DNA of 64,000 bases, taken from contig DASVVT010000053.1 in the NCBI GenBank assembly GCA_036386415.1, positions 62,001 through 126,000 on the forward strand, in the 5' to 3' direction. Of this stretch, positions 17,226-24,795 are shown piece by piece. The notes under the pieces were generated by a model. It had not been told where the DNA came from. It searched no databases and worked only from the letters and a program-made list of their open reading frames with translations. Source of the stretch: DASVVT01 sp036386415 (lineage in GTDB: Bacteria > Acidobacteriota > Blastocatellia > Pyrinomonadales > Pyrinomonadaceae). The position numbers were made by a program, and so were the translations under genes. Every line of letters starts with the position of its first letter. Position 1 is the stretch's first letter.

Positions 17226-18170
17226 ATGATGATGACCTTCATAAAAAAGAGTTCCATGCGAATCGCTTCCCTCTTCAGCCTCCTCGCGCTCGCTCTGCTT
17301 ATCGTCTCTGCGGCTACATTGGCGCAGGCACAGAGCTCTTCGGCCAACGCTCAGCCTTCTTCGGCCTCCGGCGGCAGTAGTAGCAGCGACGGCATCGCGC
17401 TCGCTCCTGCGCGGTTTGAGCTGGAGATGTCGCCCGGCTCGGAGACCACCGTGGTGGTCAATCTCGACTACCACACGACGAAAGCCGAAGCTCGACCCTA
17501 TCGCCTGGTAGCGAGCCTGAATGATTGGAACATGAGCCGCAACGGGGAGCTGATCTTTTATAAAGCCGGGACGCGACCCGATTCCGCCAGTCCCTGGATC
17601 ATCTACAGCCCTTCGGAAGTGACAGCGCAACCGGGACAGACACACTCTATCCGGGTCACCATCTCCGTGCCGAAGGAGGCTACGCCCGGCGACCATCTCG
17701 CCGCGCTCATCATCGAGCAAAGACCGGACACCATCAAACTGAACGCGAATGCGCGCCAGATGTTGATGCGCTTTCGCATGGCGGCCATCTTCTACATCAT
17801 GGTTCCACAGCTCACGCGCAAGGGGACGCTGACAAATCTCCAAGCGGCAGTCGAGCAGAACGGCATCGTCGTCACTCCGACACTCAAGAACGCAGGCAAC
17901 AGCATGATCCGCCCCATCAGCTCCCTGAAGATCATAGACTCAAGGGATCGCACCGTGGCCGAGTCGCCCGAGGCGGAATCGCTGCCCATCCTCGGCGGCT
18001 CTGAACTGAGCCAGCCGCTACGCATCGAAAAGAGCCTCCCGCCCGGCGCGTACACCGTTCGCTACAGGGTCGATTTTCAGAATGGCGGCAAGGTGGAGGA
18101 AGGGGTCACCGACCTGATCGTCAAAGATTCACTCGCAAGCAAACCTGCTGCGGCCTCCCCTGCTCAATAG
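17226..18170 (+). CDS. Periplasmic PapD-like chaperone
   Basis: 314 residues with a signal peptide (FSLLALALLIVSAATLAQA). The mature part begins with a Ser-rich linker, then GIALAPARFELEMSPGSETT starts an immunoglobulin-like domain. The segment WIIYSPSEVTAQPGQTHSIR followed by VPKEATPGDHLAALI matches the layout of the first domain of fimbrial chaperones, and a second beta domain follows from about residue 200. It would hold secreted subunits in the periplasm before assembly. Its position after two subunit-like genes supports this. Specific usher contact residues cannot be assigned. Confidence 0.72.
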   Translation: MMMTFIKKSSMRIASLFSLLALALLIVSAATLAQAQSSSANAQPSSASGGSSSSDGIALAPARFELEMSPGSETTVVVNLDYHTTKAEARPYRLVASLNDWNMSRNGELIFYKAGTRPDSASPWIIYSPSEVTAQPGQTHSIRVTISVPKEATPGDHLAALIIEQRPDTIKLNANARQMLMRFRMAAIFYIMVPQLTRKGTLTNLQAAVEQNGIVVTPTLKNAGNSMIRPISSLKIIDSRDRTVAESPEAESLPILGGSELSQPLRIEKSLPPGAYTVRYRVDFQNGGKVEEGVTDLIVKDSLASKPAAASPAQ

Positions 18171-18908
18171 CGTCGAACCACAGCGCCAAAGCGGGGTGAT
18201 TATGACAGGAGCAGAGCGGCTCAGCGACTAGATATTTAAACGCAAAGGACGCAAAGTGCAGCGCAAAGGAACTAGCCTCTTTGCGCTCTCCAGCGTCTTC
18301 TTCCTTTGCGTTTAATCTCCCCTTTGCAAAGACGCTCTCAGCCACGTTAACCGTGGGCTTTGATGAATTCCAGGGCTCGCTTGATAATCTCACGTGACCT
18401 TTCATTGTCGTCGTCAACGTCAACGTGACAATCAACAGCAGCGTCCCCGTCCATCTTTTACGACACTTCACTTGATAACCTCCGTTTCAACTTTAATCTT
18501 CGATGCCATTTCGGAGTGCTGTTCCAACGAAAGCAGCATATTGATCGAAGACGGCGCATCATCCGCCGCGCGAGCGGCGGATTCATGCAAAGCGTCACCT
18601 AATTGATCGCCATCCTGACAAGGGGATGATTCCACTTTTATGGATATGTTTCCAACGTTTCAGTAATGTCTTGACTCCGCCCCGGCTTTCGCATAGTCTC
18701 CACGACCGTTGATCTCCCCGTTCTCTATCCACTAACGAGTGAACTGTTCCTTAAGGCACAGACCGCTCGTCCAGAGATGCTGACTCCGTCTCCTTTTCTA
18801 AAGGCTGGCGGGCACGGTTTGACCTACCTCGTGCTCCACAAATCGTGACGCGATAGCTCCTGATTATGAGTCATTAGTTTTAACCACACATTCCTAAGGA
18901 GGTGTCCG
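18171..18908. other. Intergenic region with repeat dyad and possible gene remnant
   Basis: A family 2 GCAAAGG dyad occupies about 18236-18316 and probably ends the chaperone transcript. On the minus strand, 18347-18454 encodes a 35-residue frame ending EIIKRALEFIKAHG, preceded in other frames by MASKIKVETEVIK; this may be a decayed small gene but support is weak. The rest up to the TPR gene shows nothing I can identify. Confidence 0.4.
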
Positions 18909-20441
18909 ATGCGCCGTAACGGTTCTATGCTTTTCCTTTTGGCCGCGCTGTTTGCGCTGCTGAGCGCTGCAACGTGGAGCGGTTGTACCACGACCAACGA
19001 GGGCGGAAAGCCCGCCGCCAACAATGCCGCCGCTTCGTCGTCTTCGTCCGACAGCGGAAAGATTCCCGTCACCACCTCTTCCGAGGAGGCGAAAAAAGAG
19101 TTCCTGCAAGCGCGCGACATGGTCGAAAGACTGCTGGCGCAGGATTCAATCCAGCACTTTGATAAAGCGATTTCGCTCGATCCGAATTTCGCCCTGGCTG
19201 AACTGGGTCGCGCCAATGCTTCTCAGAGCGCGAAGGAATTTTTCGAACATCTGAAAAAGGCCGTCGGCCTGTCAGGTAAAGCTTCCGAAGGAGAGAGGCT
19301 GCTCATCCTCGCCAACGAAGCGGGAGCTAACGGCGACGTGGCGAAACAGAAGGAGCTTCTCGACAAGCTCATCGCCGCGCATCCCAACGACGAGCGGGCG
19401 CAGTTCAATCTCGGCGGCTACTACTTCGGCCAGCAGGATTTCCCACAGGCCATACAGCACTACAAGAAGGCGACCGAGTTGAACCCGAAATACTCGACCG
19501 CCTACAACCTGCTCGGGTACGCCTACCGGCAAAATGGCGATTACGCGAACGCCGAGCAGGCGTTCAAGAAATACATCGAGTTGATACCCAACGATCCGAA
19601 CCCTTATGACTCCTACGCAGAGCTGCTTCTGAAGATGGGCAAGTTTGAAGACTCGATTACGCAGTACCGCAAGGCTCTCGCCATCGACCCCAACTTCATC
19701 GCGTCGCACGTAGGGATTTCCGCAGACCTGACCTACATGGGTAAGCCTGACGAAGCGGCAGCCGAGTTGCAGAAAATTACAGACCGTGCGCGTAGCGACG
19801 GTGAGCGCCGAACCGCGCTCGCAGGCATGATGACCGTTGCCATAGACGGCGGCAAGATGGATAAGGCGCTGGAAGAACTGGACAAGCAGTACGCGCTCGC
19901 AGAGAAGATCAACGATGTCGCGGCGATGACGGGCGACCTTCAAACCAGAGGAACCATTCTTCTTGAGATGGGGAAATATGCGGAGGCAAAGGAGCAGTTC
20001 GAGCGTCTCCTCAAGATGAGCGAAGGCTCCAGTCTCTCACAGGAGATCAAGGACAACACGAAACGGTTCCACCATTACAATCTGGCTGCGGTGGCGCTGG
20101 GGATGAAAGACTACGTGACGGCGAAGGCCGAAGCCGAAGAGTTCCGCAAAGGTGCTGAGGCATCCAGAAATCCGGCGCAGGTCAAGCAGGCTCACCAGCT
20201 CGCAGGCATGATCGCTCTGGCAGAAAAGGATTACGACAAAGCCATCGCAGAGCTTCAGCAGGCCAACCAGCAGAACCCCCAAAACCTGTATCGTCTGTGT
20301 CTGGCCTATCAAGGCAAAGGCGACAACGCGAAGGCGAAGGAGTCGTGCACGAAGGCTGCCGGGTTTAATTCACTGCCGCTCTTGAATTACGCCCTCATAC
20401 GCACGAAGGCGCAGAAGATGGCAGCCGATATGAAAGTCTGA
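18909..20441 (+). CDS. TPR-repeat lipoprotein
   Basis: 510 residues. The N-terminal hydrophobic segment ends in a lipobox-like WSGC (Cys about residue 26), followed by an Ala/Ser-rich linker, so it is probably a lipoprotein. From about residue 85 the protein is a chain of tetratricopeptide repeats, for example AQFNLGGYYFGQQDFPQAIQ and AYNLLGYAYRQNGDYANAEQ. AAGGAGG lies 7 bp before the ATG. It lies between the chaperone-like gene and the convergent usher-like gene and could be an assembly or scaffold factor of the same system; no direct link can be shown. Confidence 0.85.
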   Translation: MRRNGSMLFLLAALFALLSAATWSGCTTTNEGGKPAANNAAASSSSSDSGKIPVTTSSEEAKKEFLQARDMVERLLAQDSIQHFDKAISLDPNFALAELGRANASQSAKEFFEHLKKAVGLSGKASEGERLLILANEAGANGDVAKQKELLDKLIAAHPNDERAQFNLGGYYFGQQDFPQAIQHYKKATELNPKYSTAYNLLGYAYRQNGDYANAEQAFKKYIELIPNDPNPYDSYAELLLKMGKFEDSITQYRKALAIDPNFIASHVGISADLTYMGKPDEAAAELQKITDRARSDGERRTALAGMMTVAIDGGKMDKALEELDKQYALAEKINDVAAMTGDLQTRGTILLEMGKYAEAKEQFERLLKMSEGSSLSQEIKDNTKRFHHYNLAAVALGMKDYVTAKAEAEEFRKGAEASRNPAQVKQAHQLAGMIALAEKDYDKAIAELQQANQQNPQNLYRLCLAYQGKGDNAKAKESCTKAAGFNSLPLLNYALIRTKAQKMAADMKV

Positions 20442-20455
20442 CGAGAAGAAAAAGC

Positions 20456-20755
20456 TATCCACTAAACCACACGAAGCGACACGAAAGGGCACGCTCTTTC
20501 GTGTCGCTTCTTAGCGCAGAGTGGAAAGTTGAGCGATGTTTTCGCCCTTGCGGCTCTGCCGCCCTTGCTGTGCGGAAAGGCTCTGCCTTTCCGGCTCATG
20601 CTTCTTCTATTTATTGCGAGGCTATGCCTCGCTGATGGCAAGGCGTAGCCTTGCCATAAAAGGAAGTGAGTGAGACGGAAAGCCATAGGCTTTCCGCACA
20701 GCGCGGCGGCAGAGCCGCAGTGAAAGCCCTCTGAAATTTTCAATCTCCACTTAGG
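20456..20755. repeat. Repeat-filled gap: family 3 short dyad plus GGCTNTGCC hairpins
   Basis: The first part (20456-20530) is a CACACGAAGCGACACGAA dyad. From about 20545 there are at least five small palindromes with a related core: CGGCTCTGCCG, GGAAAGGCTCTGCCTTTCC, GAGGCTATGCCTC, ATGGCAAGGCGTAGCCTTGC and GGAAAGCCATAGGCTTTCC. The outer ones also pair with each other (TGTGCGGAAAG with CTTTCCGCACA). It lies between the convergent TPR and usher-like genes. Confidence 0.8.
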
Positions 20756-23479
20756 CTAATTCCCCGCTGCCGGGAATCGCTTGACCTCGGGCGGCGCGGG
20801 CGTGATGGGAAAATTGATGTTGGCGGTCTCGCTTCCGGCGAGGACTGTGACGGAGAGCGTGCCGGTGGGCGAGATGGTCTTTTCCGGCAGCGTCTTTTCA
20901 TCGACGAGGATGGCGTGCGCTCCGGGCGGAAGGTCGCCGAGATGAAAGACGCCGTTCTCGTCGGTCAGGGTATCACGGCCACTGCCCGCGACGACCCGCA
21001 CGTCCGTGAGGGGCTGTTCGCCTTCGTCCAGGCGTCCGTTTTCGTTGAGGTCGAGCCAGACTGTGCCCGTGATGCGCCCCGTGCGGACGAGGCGAAAGTC
21101 TATGATCGAGTCGCGGCCTTGAAGCAGCGTCGCAGACTGCTCTGCGCCGTCGAGCAGGGTCAGGTCTGCGCGCACCGTCAACAGATCGAGGTAGAGGTTA
21201 TGATCGCCCGTATGGACGTTGTCGATTCTGTACAGACCGCTCTCGTCCGAGACGACGTAGCGATTTCCATCGACGCGAACTTTGACGTTTGATTGCGGAA
21301 CGTCCGTACCCGGATCGAAGCGCCCGTTGAGATTCATATCCTGGTAGACCCTGCCGTAGAAAGAGCCGTATGAATTGATCTCCGTGATGGGAGCGCCTGC
21401 GGCCAGCTCCGTCCTTCTTCCGCGCAGCAATGCGCCGCGCAGGCTGACTAGCAACTGCGGCCCCGTAGGGCTCTGCAAGTAGGTGAATTGAAGCGTGCTC
21501 TGACGAGGAAGACGCACCGTGGCGGACAGGCGCTCGCTGGTGTGGAGCGGAGCATTAGCGCTGCGGTTATAACCGAAGCCCGCGCCCAGTTGGATGCGCT
21601 TGCCGAGAAAGGATTGCGTCTGCCAGTCGATTGTCCCGGCGAGCGCGCCGCGACTTCCCATAGCCTGGCTCAACTGTAGCGAGTTGTATTCGTTGAGGCG
21701 AAGTGTCGCGCCGACCTGCGCGTTGAGGAAAGCCGGGCCCAGAGTCTTGACCCTCGTCGCGTTCAGGTATAGACGCCAGCGCGAGAAATCCTTTGCGAGG
21801 TTGACGAGCGTGTAAGAGCCGCTGGGCGTCTGCGTGTTGCTGCTCGCGGTATGGGAGAAGAAGATGGACGGCCACGCGCCGCGCGGCGTGATGTTGAGGG
21901 TCAAGGCGGCGAAGCGCTCCTTCTGCCTGAGAGCGTCGGGACGCCTGGAGAAGCTGCCCGTCAGAGATGCCGTCGCCCAGCGCATGGGACGCCATGTGAC
22001 GCCAACGGCAGCCAGCCTGACAGGATCATGCAGACCTGCCTGCAAGCCTAAAAAGTTTGCGCCGATATGGGTGTAGCGTCCCTGCAAGGTCAGGCGATCA
22101 TTCACATCGTAGGACGCCGAAAGGTCTGCGGCGAGACCGACGCCGTTCACCTGCGAGCCCTCATTCTGCGTGCCCTTGAACTTGCCGAGACCGAAATCGC
22201 CTTGAAAGCGGCCTCGCGCGCTGCTATAGCTGGCGCTCGCTGTGAGCATCTCGCCGCTTCTGTGCGGGCCGTTGAAATGAAGCAGGCCGACGGAGAGCTG
22301 CGATTGAGTGCGACGGGAGGCTGAAAAAGCTGGCGAGCCGAAAGTTGCGTACATCCCAAAGACGTTCGTGTCGTAGCGGAGCTTGTGCGGCTGAAGCGCG
22401 GCCTGTTGCTGCTGCTGCTGTATATCCGTCAGCGCTGGGAGGAACGTCGCCTGCGGGAAGACGCCCGAGACGGCGCGTCCTCCGAAGGCCGTCACGCGCG
22501 CGCCTCCCACGGAAGCCTGCGCCCACGCGCCGCGCACCGTCGAAGACATGAAGAGGAGGTCTGTCCCAGTGCCGAAGTCTCCGGCGATCAGGCGCTGACC
22601 GTTCGGTCGCTCGTACGTCAGGGTGAAGTTGCGAAGCAGGCCGAACGACCCGCCCGACCCGACGCTGGAATTCGTGAGGAGATTGAACCGTCCATCAAAG
22701 AGCCGACCCGTGGAACGCACGGTCAGATTCTGGTTCGAGGATGACGAATACATGTTAAGGTTATAGTCATACTCCACCTGGTAAAGCTCAAAAGCCCCGC
22801 GCTTCGCACCTGCTCTCACCGTCTCTGCCCTTCCCTGTCCGCCGCGCGTGACACGAACGGTTCGCGTCGCTTCGTCCAGATGTATGGACACATCCAGCAG
22901 CGCCGCGACGATCTCCAAAGGGAGCATCAGCTCATCCGGGTTGGGAGGAAACGTGATGTCCGACGTGTTTGAGACGGAGAGCGTGCTCGCGCCGTTCTCG
23001 CGCACCTGATTAAGCTGCGCGTTGAAGTCTGCGACGATTCCTGTTTGACGATGAACCTCGACCGTGCGCGTCGCCGCGCTCACCTTGATCGTGTCGCCGA
23101 GCGCGCGTGCGATGCTGGCGACGGGGAGAAAGATGCGCCCGCCGCGCTGCTGCGTAGAACTGAGCGGCCCCGTCAGCGTGCGATCACCTACGACGATGGT
23201 TCGACCTTGCAGAGAAGCGTCACCTTGCGCTTGATCGGCACTACTGGAGACGGGCGCAACGACTTCGCCTTCGTCGGTCGAAAGCAACGGCGCGGGCGGG
23301 TCGGTTGCCGCACCCTTGTTCGCGGGCTCGATCACAGACGCCGCTTCGTCCGATCCACCTTCCCTGACCTCGGCGCTCGTTCTTACATCACGGGCATACA
23401 GATTCGCTTGCGCGGCTAAGAGTAGCGCGCAGGCGAGGCAGCTTGCCATGACAGCTCTTATTGTTTTTGCATCGAGCAT
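20756..23479 (-). CDS. Usher-like outer-membrane beta-barrel protein
   Basis: About 907 residues with a signal peptide (SCLACALLLAAQANLYARD). A domain resembling the copper amine oxidase N-terminal fold, in two halves (GRIFLPVASIARALGD and ELMLPLEIVAALLDVSIHLD), occupies about 90-210. A long region of alternating beta strands (about 225-660) reads as an outer-membrane barrel. Two SdrD-B/carboxypeptidase-regulatory-like modules follow: VYQDMNLNGRFDPGTDVPQ and VWLDLNENGRLDEGEQPL. The barrel plus C-terminal beta modules, beside pilin-like and chaperone-like genes, suggest a fimbrial usher. The start at 23479 is chosen over earlier ATGs because it gives a proper signal peptide. Confidence 0.72.
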   Translation of the reverse strand: MLDAKTIRAVMASCLACALLLAAQANLYARDVRTSAEVREGGSDEAASVIEPANKGAATDPPAPLLSTDEGEVVAPVSSSADQAQGDASLQGRTIVVGDRTLTGPLSSTQQRGGRIFLPVASIARALGDTIKVSAATRTVEVHRQTGIVADFNAQLNQVRENGASTLSVSNTSDITFPPNPDELMLPLEIVAALLDVSIHLDEATRTVRVTRGGQGRAETVRAGAKRGAFELYQVEYDYNLNMYSSSSNQNLTVRSTGRLFDGRFNLLTNSSVGSGGSFGLLRNFTLTYERPNGQRLIAGDFGTGTDLLFMSSTVRGAWAQASVGGARVTAFGGRAVSGVFPQATFLPALTDIQQQQQQAALQPHKLRYDTNVFGMYATFGSPAFSASRRTQSQLSVGLLHFNGPHRSGEMLTASASYSSARGRFQGDFGLGKFKGTQNEGSQVNGVGLAADLSASYDVNDRLTLQGRYTHIGANFLGLQAGLHDPVRLAAVGVTWRPMRWATASLTGSFSRRPDALRQKERFAALTLNITPRGAWPSIFFSHTASSNTQTPSGSYTLVNLAKDFSRWRLYLNATRVKTLGPAFLNAQVGATLRLNEYNSLQLSQAMGSRGALAGTIDWQTQSFLGKRIQLGAGFGYNRSANAPLHTSERLSATVRLPRQSTLQFTYLQSPTGPQLLVSLRGALLRGRRTELAAGAPITEINSYGSFYGRVYQDMNLNGRFDPGTDVPQSNVKVRVDGNRYVVSDESGLYRIDNVHTGDHNLYLDLLTVRADLTLLDGAEQSATLLQGRDSIIDFRLVRTGRITGTVWLDLNENGRLDEGEQPLTDVRVVAGSGRDTLTDENGVFHLGDLPPGAHAILVDEKTLPEKTISPTGTLSVTVLAGSETANINFPITPAPPEVKRFPAAGN

Positions 23480-23573
23480 CAGGTGAGCCGAGGTGATCCG
23501 AATTGCCTTGAAGAGGAGAATCAGATTGCTTGACGATCCATTAAAAGAGTTGATGAAGGGCGGTATGCGCTCC

Positions 23574-23963
23574 CTAAACATCAGAAGCGGCGGTTGCCGT
23601 CGCCTGTTTCTGTTCAAGCGCGCGGGCGACCGCCGACATGAAGGCGCTCACAGAGACGGGGCGTGATAAGACTGCACAGATGCCCGCCAGCGCGGCTGCG
23701 CGTACAATCTCTGAAGGCTTACGGTGCAGCGCGATGACGGCCACGCGCGGCGCAAGTTCCTGTAAAGCTTCGAGCGCCCCACCGCGACTGAACCCGGCCA
23801 TGTCCAGACCGATCACGACGAGATCAAATTGACCAAGGGCTGCGCCGCGCAACGTGTCCATCGTATGACGGCATGTCACGGCCTCGTGCCCGGCGGCACG
23901 AACTGCTGCGACCAGACTGATGACCGTCGCCTCGTCATCATCACAAACCATTACACGCGCCAT
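23574..23963 (-). CDS. Receiver-domain protein
   Basis: 129 residues, a single response-regulator receiver domain with acidic pocket DDDE near the N-terminus. The expected phospho-acceptor position reads LVVIGLDMAGF, so the usual LLDxxMP aspartate is displaced (IGLD), and the conserved Lys is replaced (LSRPVS instead of TKP). It may therefore be a non-phosphorylated or atypical receiver. No output domain. It is the first gene after the minus-strand sigma-54 promoter and precedes the usher-like gene by 94 bp, so the two probably form an operon. Confidence 0.82.
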   Translation of the reverse strand: MARVMVCDDDEATVISLVAAVRAAGHEAVTCRHTMDTLRGAALGQFDLVVIGLDMAGFSRGGALEALQELAPRVAVIALHRKPSEIVRAAALAGICAVLSRPVSVSAFMSAVARALEQKQATATAASDV

Positions 23964-24040
23964 GTCGGGTTAGCCTTTCCATCTGCTCAGAAGCGGCTCA
24001 TTTCTACGAGGGGGAGAGAGATTCCGCTAAGGATCAACAT

Positions 24041-24056
24041 TACAAGCGGCGTGCCG
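24041..24056 (-). promoter_or_regulatory. Sigma-54 promoter of the receiver/usher operon
   Basis: On the minus strand the sequence reads CGGCACGCCGCTTGTA, the same CGGCACG-N4-TTGTA variant as at 15371-15386. It lies about 80 bp upstream of the receiver gene start at 23963. An enhancer-like pair of dyads lies about 120 bp further upstream. Confidence 0.65.
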
Positions 24057-24172
24057 CGCCGCGAGGCCATATCTGAACTTAGATAAGCATGGGAAGGAAA
24101 GGATTTACACTGCTGAGCGGCGAGGCGAGGGTCGCGTTCGAGTGAGCTTGAGCCGCTCAGTGACAGACGCGC

Positions 24173-24206
24173 CCGACGTTTTGTCAGCCGACTGACGTTT
24201 TGTCAG
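24173..24206 (-). promoter_or_regulatory. Tandem dyads, candidate enhancer for the receiver/usher operon
   Basis: CCGACGTTTTGTCAG (24173-24187) and CTGACGTTTTGTCAG (24192-24206), centres 19 bp apart. The second is the exact reverse complement of the site at 15215-15229. The arrangement relative to the sigma-54 promoter mirrors that of the pilin-like operon. Confidence 0.7.
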
Positions 24207-24329
24207 TCAGCGACTGTCATCTCGCGACTCCGGCGAGACGTAGAGCACGACCGTCGGAGAGGCGCATTCAAACGCGATTGATACTCCGTTTTGTGCAGAA
24301 CGTATATCGGTTCTCGATTGCGGGTAGTG

Positions 24330-24445
24330 TTCTTATTTGATTAAATCTCTGTGCATCCTCTGCGCCCTCTGTGTCTCTGTGGTGAATCTACTTAAACAAT
24401 ACTCACCACAGAGGCACAGAGAACACGGAGATGGCACAGAGAAGA
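24330..24445 (+). repeat. CACCACAGAGGCACAGAG dyad (family 5)
   Basis: CTCTGTGCATCCTCTGCGCC followed by CTCTGTGTCTCTGTGGTGA faces TCACCACAGAGGCACAGAG and its continuation AACACGGAGATGGCACAGAG. It lies between the receiver-gene promoter region and the convergent end of the 24477 gene. Family members also at 27045 and 29359. Confidence 0.8.
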
Positions 24446-24476
24446 ACTGTAACCAGTCCACTATTCGATTGAGCGA

Positions 24477-24791
24477 TCATTTGACGCGCATCTTACGCCG
24501 CTTCAGCCGCAAGAGGATTTGGTCGATGCTGAGCGCGATCAAGAGGGCATAAGTGAGGGCGAGCGCGAGGTTCACGGCGAGCCAGAGAGAGCGGTGCTGT
24601 TCGTGCCGGAAGTAGACGTAATTCGACCAATAGCTATTCAGCGTGCAGAGTTTCCAGCCCCATTCGATACTCTCCCCGCCGCCGTTCACCAGCCACGACC
24701 GTGTCATTGTCCGCTCGATGTAAAGGGGAAGAGACGGCACGAGCGCCATCGCTACGGCCAGCAGGATCAGAAATCGTGGCAGCCGTCTCAT
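24477..24791 (-). CDS. Small membrane protein
   Basis: 104 residues from the ATG at 24791, with two hydrophobic segments (about residues 5-24 and 70-91), a central polar loop containing GGGESIEWGWKLC, and a strongly basic C-terminus. No family recognised. It begins 4 bp after the stop of the DUF2723-like gene (a GTG at 24815 would overlap it), so translation is probably coupled. A function in the same envelope glycosylation process is possible but only inferred from the linkage. Confidence 0.6.
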   Translation of the reverse strand: MRRLPRFLILLAVAMALVPSLPLYIERTMTRSWLVNGGGESIEWGWKLCTLNSYWSNYVYFRHEQHRSLWLAVNLALALTYALLIALSIDQILLRLKRRKMRVK

Positions 24792-24795
24792 CAAT

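Noticed and set aside
18347..18454. A 35-codon minus-strand frame ending EFIKAHG as a gene
   Set aside because: No ribosome binding site and upstream matches lie in different frames; noted only as a possible remnant.
18811..18830. GGGCACGGTTTGACC upstream of the TPR lipoprotein as a third sigma-54 promoter
   Set aside because: The -12 box lacks TTGC/TTGT at the right spacing and no CTGAC-N5-GTCAG dyad lies upstream.
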